A model generated the notes under the pieces. That model saw nothing but the letters and a program-made list of their open reading frames with translations. It did no database searches and was not told the origin of the DNA. Source: Bacteroidota bacterium (GTDB lineage Bacteria > Bacteroidota > Bacteroidia > Bacteroidales > GCA-2748055). From it: a stretch of DNA of 26,941 nucleotides. The DNA lies in the NCBI GenBank assembly GCA_024244665.1, contig JAAEOI010000524.1:1-26941 (forward strand), read 5' to 3'. The position numbers and the translations under genes were made by a program. This document shows, piece by piece, positions 1 to 11,367 of this stretch; position 1 is the stretch's first letter; the number at the start of each line of letters is the position of its first letter.

Positions 1-698
1 CTGAAGCAGCGCCTTCGCCTGTTGAAAAATCCCAAGCCCCTCTGCCTGTTGAGAAGCCTCCTGCTTCACCATCACAGGCTTCACCATCACAGGCGTCACC
101 GGAGCTCTCTGCCCCCCAGGCTGTCGAAAAATCAGCCCAGGTTGAGAACGGGAATGGGAACGGGAATGGGAACGGTTTAAACCGAATCGTAGGGAATCCC
201 TCCATCTCAATCAAGGGCTCTCTGAAACAGGAAGTTATTCAACCAGCCTCCGATGAAGTCCCTCCTTCTGAGAAGGAGAGTGAACCTGCCGATGAGGGCG
301 GAACAGGGGAAAAAAAGGCAGAGAGTTCGGTTGTTGATCCCGACCTTGTGATGAAAGCATGGAACGACTACGCAGCATCTGTCGAGAAGCAAAAACCAAG
401 GGTATTTAGCACCTTGCAGAATAACCGCCCCGTAGTCAAAACAGACGGCGAAATCCGCGTGTTACTCAACTCCGAGTCCCAGAAGGACAATTTCCATAAA
501 AACATCAGGGGAGAGCTCACTACCTATATCAGGGAAGCGACCGGGCTGCCGATGATTGATATTGTTACCGGAGTGCTGGAGCAGGAGCAGGAGGGAAAGA
601 AGATCTATACCGATCAGGACAGGCTGGCGTACCTTGTTAAGAAGAATCCAGAGCTGGGAGAATTAAAGACGAGGTTTGGTCTTGATTTCGATGATTGA
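1..698 (+). CDS. dnaX: DNA polymerase III subunit gamma/tau, C-terminal part (5' truncated by window edge)
   Basis: The frame is open from base 3 to a TGA at 696-698, about 231 codons, and its start lies outside the window. The first ~115 residues are a low-complexity linker rich in Pro, Ser, Glu and Gln, including a (Asn-Gly)5 run at 147-176. The last ~115 residues form a folded domain with the pattern LVMKAWNDYA, RPVVKTDGEIRVLLNSESQ and LVKKNPELGELKTRFGLDFD. This matches my memory of the C-terminal end of Bacteroidota DnaX, which holds the clamp-loader ATPase in the missing N-terminal part and contacts the polymerase through its tail. The ATPase motifs are not in view, so the call rests on the tail alone. 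icd follows 54 bp downstream on the same strand, with no terminator seen between them. Confidence 0.75.
   Translation, partial: EAAPSPVEKSQAPLPVEKPPASPSQASPSQASPELSAPQAVEKSAQVENGNGNGNGNGLNRIVGNPSISIKGSLKQEVIQPASDEVPPSEKESEPADEGGTGEKKAESSVVDPDLVMKAWNDYAASVEKQKPRVFSTLQNNRPVVKTDGEIRVLLNSESQKDNFHKNIRGELTTYIREATGLPMIDIVTGVLEQEQEGKKIYTDQDRLAYLVKKNPELGELKTRFGLDFDD
63..100 (+). repeat. 15-bp direct repeat inside the dnaX linker
   Basis: The unit GCTTCACCATCACAG occurs perfectly at 63-77 and 78-92, and a third partial copy (GCGTCACC) follows at 93-100. It encodes repeated Ala-Ser-Pro-Ser-Gln in the disordered linker. The unit length is a multiple of three, so changes in copy number would keep the frame. 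Confidence 0.85.
145..174 (+). repeat. 6-bp tandem repeat GAAYGG, five copies, inside dnaX
   Basis: Alternating GAACGG and GAATGG units run five times and encode an Asn-Gly repeat in the linker of the DnaX tail. The array is in frame and could expand or contract without breaking the gene. Confidence 0.85.
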
Positions 699-752
699 AC
701 ATAAACCTAAATAAATTGTAACCTATAAGTATAACACATTAACCAAATTGAA

Positions 753-2018
753 ATGACTGGAGAAAAAATCATCAATAATTACGGAAAAATTCAGGTTCCC
801 GATAATCCCATTGTACCTTTTATAGAGGGTGACGGAACAGGACCTGATATTTGGGCAGCATCGATCCGTGTACTGGATGCAGCTGTTGAAAAGGCTTACG
901 GCGGTAAGAGGAAGATTGTCTGGAAAGAGGTGCTGGCTGGCGAGAAGGCATTCAATAAAACAGGGAAGTGGTTGCCCGAGGAGACACTTGATATCATTCA
1001 TGAGCATCTGGTGGCCATCAAGGGACCCCTTACAACTCCAGTGGGTGGCGGAATCAGGTCATTAAACGTAGCCCTTCGGCAGATCCTGGATCTTTATGTC
1101 TGCCTGCGCCCGGTTCGTTATTATAAAGATGTCCCTTCACCTGTAAAGGACCCTACCACCACCGACATGGTGATCTTCCGTGAGAATTCGGAGGATATTT
1201 ATGCCGGCATTGAATGGCAGACCGGAACCGAGGAGGGGGAGAAGGTCAAGAAATTCCTGATTGATGAGATGGGGGTTTCCACCATCAGGTTCCCCGAAAC
1301 AGCCTCAATTGGTATCAAACCCATATCCAAAGAGGGTACCGACAGACTGGTTCGAGCAGCCATCCAGTATGCGGTAAGGGAAAAAAAGACTTCAGTGACT
1401 TTGGTCCACAAGGGGAATATCATGAAGTACACCGAGGGACAGTTTAAGCAGTGGGGGTATGAACTGGCTGAACAGGAGTTTGGCGATCTGGTCTTTACCT
1501 GGAACCAGTACGACCGGATTGCCGAAAAGGAGGGAAAGCAAAGTGCAGACAATGCGCAGGATGCAGCCATGAAGGCCGGTAAGATACTGATCAAGGATGT
1601 GATTGCCGATGCTTTCCTGCAGCAGATACTTACCAGGCCCGCAGAGTATTCGGTGATTGCCACAATGAACCTGAATGGCGACTACATCTCAGATGCGCTG
1701 GCTGCAATTGTGGGAGGTATCGGGATTGCTCCGGGTGCCAATATCAATTATGAAACAGGTCATGCTATTTTTGAAGCCACCCATGGAACTGCACCAAAAT
1801 ATGCCGGTCTGGATAAGGTGAACCCGGGTTCCGTAATCCTTTCGGGGGTTATGATGCTTCAGTACATGGGCTGGGAGGAAGCTGCCGATATGATCGTTTC
1901 CGGACTGCAGAATGCCATTACCCAGAAGAAGGTGACCTACGATTTCGCCCGGCTGATGGATGGCATTACTCCGCTGAGTTGCTCCGGTTTCGGAACAGCT
2001 ATCATAGAAAACATGTAA
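753..2018 (+). CDS. icd: Isocitrate dehydrogenase, NADP-dependent
   Basis: This 421-residue protein is close to the 416 residues of the E. coli enzyme. It would oxidatively decarboxylate isocitrate to 2-oxoglutarate in the cytosol as part of the TCA cycle. Visible signatures are [10 protein letters not shown] (Ser103 and Arg109), LRPVRYY (Arg119) and [14 protein letters not shown] (Arg143, Tyr150), which match the isocitrate-binding residues Ser113, Arg119, Arg129, Arg153 and Tyr160 of E. coli with an offset of ten. The cofactor region reads [16 protein letters not shown] and TYDFARL; the Lys-Tyr, Val, Tyr and Arg there are the NADP-selecting residues of the E. coli type. The start is ATG with no Shine-Dalgarno sequence, normal for this phylum. 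The last codons, including the TAA stop, lie inside the first unit of a GYAA-rich repeat. Confidence 0.96.
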   Translation: MTGEKIINNYGKIQVPDNPIVPFIEGDGTGPDIWAASIRVLDAAVEKAYGGKRKIVWKEVLAGEKAFNKTGKWLPEETLDIIHEHLVAIKGPLTTPVGGGIRSLNVALRQILDLYVCLRPVRYYKDVPSPVKDPTTTDMVIFRENSEDIYAGIEWQTGTEEGEKVKKFLIDEMGVSTIRFPETASIGIKPISKEGTDRLVRAAIQYAVREKKTSVTLVHKGNIMKYTEGQFKQWGYELAEQEFGDLVFTWNQYDRIAEKEGKQSADNAQDAAMKAGKILIKDVIADAFLQQILTRPAEYSVIATMNLNGDYISDALAAIVGGIGIAPGANINYETGHAIFEATHGTAPKYAGLDKVNPGSVILSGVMMLQYMGWEEAADMIVSGLQNAITQKKVTYDFARLMDGITPLSCSGFGTAIIENM

Positions 2019-2114
2019 ACATGTAAATATGCAAATGAGTAAGTGAGCAAGTATTTTATTTACTCACTTACCATTTACCATTTACTACTTGCTATTTACT
2101 AATTGCTAATTACG
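2011..2114. repeat. GYAA-type repeat element with two opposing arms between icd and the ferritin gene
   Basis: The left arm, 2011-2050, is five 8-bp units: ACATGTAA twice, ATATGCAA, ATGAGTAA and GTGAGCAA. The right arm, 2070-2111, is six 7-bp units: ACCATTT twice, ACTACTT, GCTATTT, ACTAATT and GCTAATT. The arms are roughly reverse-complementary. The best pairing is AAATG (2033-2037) plus GTAAGTGAG (2039-2047) with CTCACTTAC (2063-2071) plus CATTT (2072-2076), a 14-bp stem with one bulged base. The icd stop codon is inside the first unit. No T-run follows, so it is not a standard terminator. Related sequence occurs at 22168-22203 and 25863-25917. Confidence 0.8.
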
Positions 2115-2120
2115 AAAATC

Positions 2121-2627
2121 ATGTTACCAAAGAAAGTTGAAGCAATACTAAATGAACAAATCCTCCGGGAGGACTATTCATCCCAGCTCTACCTGTCCAT
2201 GGCCTCATGGGCCGAGAACAAGGGTTTCAAAGGTGTATCCGACTGGTTCTATGCCCAGGTCGAGGAGGAGAGGATGCATTTGCTCAAGCTGATTAGATAT
2301 GTTAACGACAGGGACGGTGTGGCTGTGATCCCCGGTATTAAAACCCCTCCAGCCGATTTTGGGGATATTTTCGGGATGTTCGACCAGGTACTGGCCCATG
2401 AGCAATTCATCTCAGGATCGATCAATGAGATCGTGGCCACGTGCATATCCGAGAACGACTATACCACGCAGAACTGGATCCAGTGGTTCGTAACTGAGCA
2501 GATTGAAGAGGAGGCCTCTGTGAAAGCAATCATTGATAAACTGAACCTGGTGGGGAAGAACAATCTATACATGTTCGACCGCGACATACTCTCCATGAGG
2601 GGCGGCGGTGCTGCGACCGAAGGCTGA
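2121..2627 (+). CDS. ftnA: Ferritin (non-haem iron storage protein)
   Basis: This is a 168-residue four-helix ferritin that would form a 24-subunit shell, oxidise Fe(II) at a di-iron centre and store it as mineral in the cytosol. Counting from the ATG at 2121, all ferroxidase ligands fall at the E. coli FtnA positions: Glu17, Glu50, His53, Glu94 and Gln127. Tyr24 is also conserved, and Glu126/Glu130 are candidates for the third iron site. An upstream TTG at 2103 is in frame, but it would add six residues encoded by the intergenic repeat, and the ligand numbering fits the ATG. It probably has its own transcript, since a repeat element precedes it and a strong intrinsic terminator follows. Confidence 0.96.
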   Translation: MLPKKVEAILNEQILREDYSSQLYLSMASWAENKGFKGVSDWFYAQVEEERMHLLKLIRYVNDRDGVAVIPGIKTPPADFGDIFGMFDQVLAHEQFISGSINEIVATCISENDYTTQNWIQWFVTEQIEEEASVKAIIDKLNLVGKNNLYMFDRDILSMRGGGAATEG

Positions 2628-2655
2628 AAGGACGCTGTCAACAGGACTTATTAAC

Positions 2656-2695
2656 AGGGCTGGCGGGGAATCTTTCCCTGCCGGCCCTCTTTTTT
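2656..2695 (+). terminator. Intrinsic terminator of the ferritin gene
   Basis: An inverted repeat, 2656-2670 against 2674-2688, forms a GC-rich stem of about 15 bp with two G-T wobbles and a very short loop around 2671-2673. A run of six T follows at 2690-2695. It lies 29 bp after the ferritin stop codon and separates that gene from secA. Confidence 0.88.
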
Positions 2696-2762
2696 CTGCC
2701 AAATTCGCATGAAAAGCAACTTGGTATGTTATTTGAATGATCGAATAAGAGATAAAAAAAGG

Positions 2763-2770
2763 TAAATTTG
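2763..2770 (+). promoter_or_regulatory. Candidate -7 element (TAAATTTG) for secA
   Basis: TAAATTTG matches the Bacteroidota TAnnTTTG consensus and ends 43 bp before the secA ATG. An A-rich tract precedes it. A TTTG at 2732-2735 is too far upstream to be a well-spaced -33 element, so only the -7 part is supported. Confidence 0.45.
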
Positions 2771-2813
2771 TGCTTTCAAAAACAAAGATATTTTATAATA
2801 AACTCACCGGATT

Positions 2814-5800
2814 ATGGATGTAGGTAAAATAGTAGGGAAATTTCTTGGGAATAAGTCAGACAGGGACATGAAGGAGGTGACTCCTTACGTAGCGAAAGTA
2901 GCTGCTGAGTTTGATAAAATACAAGGAATCACCAATGATGAGCTCAGGGCACGGTCTGCCGCTTTGAAGCAGAAAATTGAGGATTATGTTTCTGCCGAGA
3001 AGAGCAGTGTGGTAGAGAAGAAGAAGAGGGCAGAAGATCCGGAGATGGATGTAAACGAAAAGGAGCCTCTCTATAAGGAGATTGATCAACTTGAAGAGCA
3101 GATCGATGAGAAGTATGAGGTGATCCTGGAGGAGGTTCTTCCCGAATCTTTTGCCATCATTAAAGAGACCGCAAAGAGGTTCAAGGAGAATCAGGAGCTG
3201 GAGGTAAGTGCCCTTGATTTCGACCGGACCATTGCCGCAAGCCGCGATTCCGTTGAAATCAACGGGGAAAAGGCAATTTGGAAAAACAGCTGGATGGCTG
3301 GTGGCAACGAAATCACCTGGGACATGGTCCATTATGATGTGCAGATTATTGGTGGTGCTGCACTGCACAGCGGCAAAATTGCAGAGATGGCAACTGGGGA
3401 GGGAAAGACCCTTGTGGCCACACTACCGGTATTCCTGAATGCGCTTACGGGTAAGGGTGTTCACCTGGTGACCGTGAATGACTATCTGGCCAAAAGGGAC
3501 TCGGAATGGATGGGGCCCATCTATGAATTTCACGGACTAACGGTTGATTGTATCGACAAGCACCAGCCAAACTCAGAGGCCAGGAGGAAAGCCTACAACA
3601 GTGATGTCACTTTTGGAACCAATAACGAATTCGGGTTTGATTACCTGCGTGATAATATGGCGCACACTCCGGCCGAGCTGGTCCAGAGAAAACATAACTA
3701 TGCCATCGTGGATGAGGTGGACTCTGTACTGGTGGATGATGCCAGGACTCCCCTGATCATTTCAGGACCGATTCCCCGCGGGGAGCACCATGAGTACAGC
3801 GAATATAAACCCAAGGTGGAGAAACTGGTCAATGTTCAGCGTCAGCTGGTCAACAACATATTTTCAGAGGCACGGAAGTTTTTACAGGAGGGGAATACGG
3901 AAAAGGCAGGATTCAAACTGCTCCAGGCCAATAAAGGGCTACCCAAGTACAAGCCCCTGATCAAGCTGCTGAGCGAGGAGGGGAATAAGTCCCTGATGCT
4001 GAAAACGGAGAACCACTATATGCAGGAGCAGTCCAAGAACATGCACCTGGTCACCGATGACCTCTTTTTCATCATCGAGGAGAAGATGAATTCAGTGGAA
4101 CTCACCGAACAGGGGATTGACCTCATCACGGGCGATTCTGACGATCCGGCCTTTTTCATTCTCCCCGATATCGGGAGTGAGGTTGCTGAGATCGAGAAGT
4201 CAGATATGCCTGAGAAGAAGAGGCTTGAGGTGAAGGATAGGATGCTGCAGGACTATGCGGTGAAATCGGAACGGATCCATACAGTGAACCAACTCCTCAA
4301 GGCTTATGCCATGTTTGATAAGGAGATCGAATACGTGGTGATGGACAATAAGGTGAAGATTGTTGATGAACAGACGGGCCGGATCATGGAGGGAAGACGC
4401 TACAGCGACGGGCTCCATCAGGCCATTGAAGCGAAGGAGAATGTGAAGGTGGAGGCTGCCACACAGACCTGGGCCACCATTACCCTTCAGAACTATTTCA
4501 GGATGTACCACAAACTCGCCGGTATGACCGGTACTGCGGAGACAGAGGCAGGTGAGCTGTGGGATATCTACAAGCTTGACGTGATGGTGATTCCTACCAA
4601 CCGGCCCATTGTCCGGGACGATCGCCAGGATATGATTTTCAAGACCAAGCGGGAGAAATATAATGCCGTGATCGATGAACTGGTTCAACTCAACAAGGCA
4701 GGGCGGCCCGCTCTGGTGGGTACCACCACCGTAGAGGTTTCCGAACTTCTCTCGAAAATGCTCAATATCCGCAAAATCAAACACAATGTACTGAATGCCA
4801 AGTTGCACCAGCGGGAGGCAGATGTAGTGGCACAGGCCGGAAAGGCCGGTGGTGTGACCATTGCCACCAATATGGCCGGACGGGGAACGGATATCAAGCT
4901 CTCCGACGAGGTGAAACAGGCGGGAGGACTTGCTATTATCGGTACTGAAAGGCATGAATCCAGGCGGGTCGACCGCCAGTTGCGCGGAAGGGCCGGTCGA
5001 CAGGGCGATCCTGGATCTTCGCAATTCTATGTATCCCTTGAAGATGAGCTAATGCGCCTGTTCGGATCGGACCGGATTGCAGGGATGATGGACCGTCTCG
5101 GGCTGAAAGAGGGAGAGGTGATCCAGCACTCCATGATCACCAAGTCCATCGAAAGGGCTCAGAAAAAGGTGGAGGAGAACAACTTCGGGATCAGGAAGAA
5201 CCTGCTGGAGTATGACGATGTGATGAACTCCCAGAGGGAGGTGATCTACAAGCGCCGGAAACACGCTCTTTTCGGCGAGCGGATCGGTCTCGACATTGCC
5301 AATATGATGTACGATGTAACCGAAAGTATTGTCAATTCCTTCCACCATAGCAGCGATTTTAATGGCTTTAAACTGGAGTTGATCCGTCATTTCTCCATCG
5401 AATCGCCGGTATCGGAAGACGAGTTTAAAAAGAGCGATAGCATCCAGCTGGTCGAAAATATCTATGAAATCCTGCTTGATGCCTATAAAAGAAAACAGGT
5501 GAGCATTTCGGATCAGGCCATGCCTATAATCAACCAGGTGTATGAGCACCAGCGACAGGTATATGAGAATATTGTGGTTCCCGTTTCAGATGGCACAAGG
5601 GTATTCCAGGTGCTGGCAAACCTGGAGAACTGTTACAATTCCCAGGGCAAGGAGCTGGTCAGGTCCTACGAGAAGAGTATCATCCTGGCCTCGATCGACC
5701 AGTCATGGCAGGAGCACCTGCGGGAACTGGACGACCTCAGGCAATCGGTAAGGAATGCCCAGTATGAACAGAAGGATCCGCTGTTGATCTATAAGTTTGA

Positions 5801-6125
5801 GGCATTTGAACTCTTTACTGCCATGATCGAAAAGGTGAACTCTGATGTGGTATCCACGCTGATGAAAGCACATATCCCGTTGAAGGATCCGCAGAGCGTC
5901 AGGAAGGCTGAAGCTCCCAAACGAATGGACCTGAGCAAGTTTGAGGCCAATAAGGATGAGATGTCCTCCTACAATGATCCTTCAGGTGGCGGTCAGTCCA
6001 AGGACGGCAGAACACAGTCACAACAACCGGTGCGGGTTGAAAAGAAGGTGGGGCGGAACGATCCCTGCCCTTGCGGAAGCGGAAAGAAATATAAAACCTG
6101 TCACGGCAAACCGGGTGCGGCCTGA
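2814..6125 (+). CDS. secA: Preprotein translocase ATPase SecA
   Basis: This is the cytosolic and membrane-peripheral motor that drives unfolded preproteins through SecYEG. At 1,103 residues it is about 200 longer than E. coli SecA, as is usual in Bacteroidota. Motifs in order are Walker A MATGEGKT (192-199), DEVD (301-304) followed by [67 protein letters not shown], and a C-terminal zinc site (Cys1085, Cys1087, Cys1096, His1097) for SecB or ribosome contact. Extra charged sequence lies around residues 57-105 and in the preprotein cross-linking region after the DEVD motif. The gene stands alone after the ferritin terminator and ends 6 bp from the convergent dapA stop. Confidence 0.98.
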   Translation: MDVGKIVGKFLGNKSDRDMKEVTPYVAKVAAEFDKIQGITNDELRARSAALKQKIEDYVSAEKSSVVEKKKRAEDPEMDVNEKEPLYKEIDQLEEQIDEKYEVILEEVLPESFAIIKETAKRFKENQELEVSALDFDRTIAASRDSVEINGEKAIWKNSWMAGGNEITWDMVHYDVQIIGGAALHSGKIAEMATGEGKTLVATLPVFLNALTGKGVHLVTVNDYLAKRDSEWMGPIYEFHGLTVDCIDKHQPNSEARRKAYNSDVTFGTNNEFGFDYLRDNMAHTPAELVQRKHNYAIVDEVDSVLVDDARTPLIISGPIPRGEHHEYSEYKPKVEKLVNVQRQLVNNIFSEARKFLQEGNTEKAGFKLLQANKGLPKYKPLIKLLSEEGNKSLMLKTENHYMQEQSKNMHLVTDDLFFIIEEKMNSVELTEQGIDLITGDSDDPAFFILPDIGSEVAEIEKSDMPEKKRLEVKDRMLQDYAVKSERIHTVNQLLKAYAMFDKEIEYVVMDNKVKIVDEQTGRIMEGRRYSDGLHQAIEAKENVKVEAATQTWATITLQNYFRMYHKLAGMTGTAETEAGELWDIYKLDVMVIPTNRPIVRDDRQDMIFKTKREKYNAVIDELVQLNKAGRPALVGTTTVEVSELLSKMLNIRKIKHNVLNAKLHQREADVVAQAGKAGGVTIATNMAGRGTDIKLSDEVKQAGGLAIIGTERHESRRVDRQLRGRAGRQGDPGSSQFYVSLEDELMRLFGSDRIAGMMDRLGLKEGEVIQHSMITKSIERAQKKVEENNFGIRKNLLEYDDVMNSQREVIYKRRKHALFGERIGLDIANMMYDVTESIVNSFHHSSDFNGFKLELIRHFSIESPVSEDEFKKSDSIQLVENIYEILLDAYKRKQVSISDQAMPIINQVYEHQRQVYENIVVPVSDGTRVFQVLANLENCYNSQGKELVRSYEKSIILASIDQSWQEHLRELDDLRQSVRNAQYEQKDPLLIYKFEAFELFTAMIEKVNSDVVSTLMKAHIPLKDPQSVRKAEAPKRMDLSKFEANKDEMSSYNDPSGGGQSKDGRTQSQQPVRVEKKVGRNDPCPCGSGKKYKTCHGKPGAA

Positions 6126-6131
6126 CCCTGA

Positions 6132-7022
6132 TCAGTGCAACGCAGCGTCCAGTTGCCTGATGTCACGGCATAGGGCATCGGAGGCAGGGACCAGGGGCAG
6201 CCTCAGTACATTTTTGCACAAACCGTTAATCTCCATGGCCGCTTTGATCCCGGTCGGGTTTCCTTCACGAAAGATCGCCTTTATCATGGGCGAGAGGCTA
6301 TAGTGCAGCTTCCTGGAGATTTCATAGTCGCCTTTGAGTGCAGCATTCACCAGGGATGATATGAGACCGGGATAGCCATTTCCGATCACACTGACCACCC
6401 CATCACCTCCCATGGCCATCATGGGCAGGGCAACAGCATCATCTCCCGAGATAACCATGAAACCCTCCGGGCGGTCCGACAGCAAACGAGTGACTTGATC
6501 AAAATCACCGGAGGCCTCCTTAATGGCCATGATGGCATCCGGGTAGTCAACGGCCAGCCTCAAAGTGGTTTCTGCACTCATATTGGTACCCGTACGTCCA
6601 GGCACGTTATAGAGCATCAGGGGTAGTTCAGTTGCGGCTGCAATGGCCGAATAGTGTTGATAGATTCCCTCCTGGCTTGGCTTATTATAGTATGGTACCA
6701 CGCTGAGGATGGCATCAATCCCCCTGTGGTCCAGCTTCCTGATTGAGTCAATGGAGGCCTTGGTATCATTACCTCCCGAACCCACGACGATGGGGACTCT
6801 TCCGCCGCAGGCATCCACCACACACCTTACCACCTCCTCTTTCTCGCCAGGAGAGAGGGTTGGGGTTTCAGCTGTGGTTCCAAGCACCACCAGGTAGTTG
6901 GTTCCGTTCTCAATCAATTGTTCTGTCAGAAGGATCAGGGTGTCAAAATCCACCATACCCAGCGGTGTGAATGGAGTGATCATGGCCACTCCTGTACCTC
7001 TGTAATTTGTTCTGCTATTCAT
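6132..7022 (-). CDS. dapA: 4-hydroxy-tetrahydrodipicolinate synthase
   Basis: This 296-residue class I aldolase would condense pyruvate with aspartate semialdehyde, the first committed step of the diaminopimelate/lysine branch that also feeds peptidoglycan. The Schiff-base lysine is Lys168 in AIKEASGD. Tyr138 and Arg143 lie in YNVPGRTG, and Thr49-Thr50 in LGTTAETPTLSPGE, all at the spacing expected of the family. VPYYNKPSQEGIYQHY is also a family signature. The family's usual GTTGE reads GTTAE here, a mild change. The ATG overlaps the stop of the upstream DUF6913-type gene by 4 nt (ATGA), which suggests translational coupling in a ligA-DUF6913-dapA unit. secA converges on it 6 bp away. Confidence 0.96.
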   Translation of the reverse strand: MNSRTNYRGTGVAMITPFTPLGMVDFDTLILLTEQLIENGTNYLVVLGTTAETPTLSPGEKEEVVRCVVDACGGRVPIVVGSGGNDTKASIDSIRKLDHRGIDAILSVVPYYNKPSQEGIYQHYSAIAAATELPLMLYNVPGRTGTNMSAETTLRLAVDYPDAIMAIKEASGDFDQVTRLLSDRPEGFMVISGDDAVALPMMAMGGDGVVSVIGNGYPGLISSLVNAALKGDYEISRKLHYSLSPMIKAIFREGNPTGIKAAMEINGLCKNVLRLPLVPASDALCRDIRQLDAALH

Positions 7023-7567
7023 ATTTGTTCATTAACGGGATTTAACATGGCAATATAGATTTTGAACTGTTCTGCCAGGAATCCGATTTCATGATTGTCG
7101 GTTAGACTGATCATCAGATCGTAATCATTCTCTTCCTTTGTAAAACAGCCGACCTTAAACCGTGCAGAGGAGAGTTGCACAAGAAACTGAAGTTCAAGGG
7201 GGACATCCAGGGTAAAATCAAAAAGCAGGTCAGGATCCGAATAATAAAAAGCATCCACCACTTCGCCGGAGGGCTTCATATACCAGTTAAGGTCGTTCTT
7301 GGTAATAAAGGAGTAATTCTTCCTTAAGAGCAGTTCCTGGGGAATCTCCTTTTGCTGTACATACCCGAAGGTTCTGCAATTAATCTTCTCTCCCTCCAGG
7401 AATTTCCGGAACTCCCTGATCGCATTAAATGACTCAGGATCACCTGTGTCAAAAAGGATGATAGCCGTACGTGCAGTTTCAAAATTGTGAACGCGGACTT
7501 CACGGTCAGCTCCCCTTTTTTTTCTTTTCAGGATCTTCTTGCCTATGCTCTCTTTAAGTTTTGCCAT
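7019..7567 (-). CDS. DUF6913-type conserved protein of Bacteroidota
   Basis: This 182-residue protein has a basic N-terminus (KLKESIGKKILKRKKRG) and no signal peptide or membrane segment. It then reads as an alpha/beta domain with TAIILFDTGDPESFNAIREF, LLLRKNYSFITKNDLNWY and a C-terminal QFLVQLSSARFKVG segment. From memory it matches a small family found beside dapA and ligA in Bacteroidota, now called DUF6913; its function is unknown. An open frame extends upstream to TTG codons at 7576 and 7573, but the ATG at 7567 is the better start. It lies 34 bp after ligA and overlaps dapA by 4 nt. The basic N-terminus could bind nucleic acid or ribosomes, which is inference only. Confidence 0.8.
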   Translation of the reverse strand: MAKLKESIGKKILKRKKRGADREVRVHNFETARTAIILFDTGDPESFNAIREFRKFLEGEKINCRTFGYVQQKEIPQELLLRKNYSFITKNDLNWYMKPSGEVVDAFYYSDPDLLFDFTLDVPLELQFLVQLSSARFKVGCFTKEENDYDLMISLTDNHEIGFLAEQFKIYIAMLNPVNEQI

Positions 7568-7601
7568 GTACAACAAAAATACAATTAAATAGGTTAGCTG
7601 G

Positions 7602-9614
<2,013 letters not shown>

Positions 9615-9619
9615 TTAAA

Positions 9620-9627
9620 CAAAAATA
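9620..9627 (-). promoter_or_regulatory. Candidate -7 element (TATTTTTG) for ligA
   Basis: On the minus strand TATTTTTG matches TAnnTTTG and ends 17 bp before the ligA ATG at 9602. No clear -33 TTTG is seen at the usual distance. Confidence 0.4.
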
Positions 9628-9672
9628 GAAAATATTTCTCCTTTAGGTTTTATTCTCTACTTTTAGTCTGTT

Positions 9673-11367
9673 TTGACAGTAAAAGGATCCAAATACAGCC
9701 TCATACACCATATATTCCTTATGTGTCTGCTGGCCACTCCCATGCAGGGGCAGATTCAATCTCCTGGCAAACCAGTGGGTAATTTCAGCCAGTTGAAAGG
9801 AGCCGATGTCATCTATCTCCTTCCGCCGCTTCATCCCCTGGAGGTGGATGCCTGCACGCAGGATAACCTGGAGAGTTTCAGCAAGCCCCTGCAGTTTGCA
9901 ATCGAGAGGCCCCTTTCTATTTCTCCGCTTACTCAGGGAGTGTGGACCGCAGAGGAGGGTTGCCGGATCTGGAGGGCACATGTCATCTCCCCGGGTGCTG
10001 TTTCGGTGGGTTTGGTTTTTGACCGATACAGGCTTGTTGAAGGAGTTAAACTTTTGCTTTACGATCCTGAGATGGGTCATATCAAAGGAGCTTACACCTC
10101 CCTGAACAATAAAAGTTCAGGAATCTTCGCTGTGGGCCATATACCCGGCGAAGAGCTGATTATTGAACTGCAGGTTCCTGAGAATATGGATGATTATGGA
10201 GAGTTCTCCCTGGGCTCCCTCTCACACGCTTTTTTACCGGTGGCTATAAAAGGAGTAACAGACGGGCGCTTCGGAAGATCACAACCCTGCGAGATCGATA
10301 TGAACTGTGTGGAGGGGGCCGATTGGCAGCTGGAGAAACGATCGGTGGTACGGCTATATACAACAACCCAATATTGTACAGGAGTGCTACTGAACAATAC
10401 AGCCTATGACGGAGCCCCCCTGTTGCTGACTGCAAAGCACTGTATTGAAAGTCAAGAGGGAGCAGAAAAGACAATTTTCAAGTTTAACTACGAGAGTGCT
10501 TCCTGTTTCGGAGGGGACGGATCGGTGGATATGTCCATATCCAGTTCCGATTCGCTCTCCGTCGGGGACAGTATCGATTTCAGCCTGGTCAGGCTTTCCC
10601 TTTCGCCTCCCGAGGACTATAATGCTTTCTATGCGGGCTGGGATCTCTCTGATCCACAGGCGGGACCCACCACAACCATCCATCACCCCGAGGGGGATGT
10701 GAAGAAGATATCCTTCGATTTTGATGCGCCCGAGGCATGTACCATTCAATCACAAATTCCATCCCAGTTCTGGGACCACCTCAGCCACTCCTTCTGGTTG
10801 ATCAAACAGTGGGATGTGGGTTCCACCGAACCCGGTTCCTCGGGATCCCCGCTCTTTACTCCGCAGGGGCAGGTAATCGGGGTGCTGAGTTTTGGAAGTG
10901 CGAAATGCGGTGACTCCATCGGGTATGATGCAGAAAAGGAGCGTATAATTTTCAGTAAGACCGTTAATAAGGACGACTACTACACCAAACTGGATGTGGC
11001 GTGGGACTACCATAGCGATTCTTCAAAATCACTAAAACCCTGGCTCGATCCTACAGATTCCGGCATCAGGTCCATAGAAGGGCTCCATCCCGGCTCTGTT
11101 CAGGAAAATGAGATTCAGAGAGGCAGGGACTTCAAGCTCTATCCCAATCCTGCCGGCAACACCCTCTGGTTTTATTCCCGCTCTTTACCGGAGGAGAGGA
11201 TCAGTTACATGGTATATGATCTTCGGGGTACCCTGCTCCTTCAGGGAGAGGGATTGCTGCCCGGACCGGTAATGGTTGATGTGGGTAGGCTCCGGGCCGG
11301 ATTATACCTGCTGCTCCTGGAGAGCGGAGCAAAAAGGGAAATCCTTAAATTTGTAATTTCACGATGA
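9673..11367 (+). CDS. Secreted trypsin-fold serine protease with T9SS C-terminal sorting domain (lysyl-endopeptidase-like)
   Basis: This 564-residue protein starts at TTG; the only later in-frame ATG near the front (9721) would cut the signal peptide. Residues 1-27 form a signal peptide. Residues ~30-200 are an N-terminal prodomain-like region. The catalytic triad is visible as His256 in LLLTAKHCI, Asp302 in SIDFSLVRL and Ser390 in STEPGSSGSPLF. This layout, with paired cysteines, resembles Achromobacter protease I (Lys-C); lysine specificity is inference. The last ~80 residues (FKLYPNPAGNT ... MVYDLRGTLLL ... LRAGLYLLLLESG ... KFVISR) are a type A T9SS sorting domain, so export to the cell surface or medium is expected. 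The stop overlaps the btuF-like ATG by 4 nt, an unusual partner for such a protease. Confidence 0.88.
   Translation: MTVKGSKYSLIHHIFLMCLLATPMQGQIQSPGKPVGNFSQLKGADVIYLLPPLHPLEVDACTQDNLESFSKPLQFAIERPLSISPLTQGVWTAEEGCRIWRAHVISPGAVSVGLVFDRYRLVEGVKLLLYDPEMGHIKGAYTSLNNKSSGIFAVGHIPGEELIIELQVPENMDDYGEFSLGSLSHAFLPVAIKGVTDGRFGRSQPCEIDMNCVEGADWQLEKRSVVRLYTTTQYCTGVLLNNTAYDGAPLLLTAKHCIESQEGAEKTIFKFNYESASCFGGDGSVDMSISSSDSLSVGDSIDFSLVRLSLSPPEDYNAFYAGWDLSDPQAGPTTTIHHPEGDVKKISFDFDAPEACTIQSQIPSQFWDHLSHSFWLIKQWDVGSTEPGSSGSPLFTPQGQVIGVLSFGSAKCGDSIGYDAEKERIIFSKTVNKDDYYTKLDVAWDYHSDSSKSLKPWLDPTDSGIRSIEGLHPGSVQENEIQRGRDFKLYPNPAGNTLWFYSRSLPEERISYMVYDLRGTLLLQGEGLLPGPVMVDVGRLRAGLYLLLLESGAKREILKFVISR

Noticed and set aside
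2103..2120. An upstream TTG start for ferritin
   Set aside because: It would be encoded by the intergenic repeat, and the ferroxidase residues number correctly only from the ATG at 2121.
4200..5024. A 274-codon open frame on the minus strand inside secA
   Set aside because: It lies fully antisense to conserved SecA motor motifs, has no family signature and reflects codon bias of the true gene.
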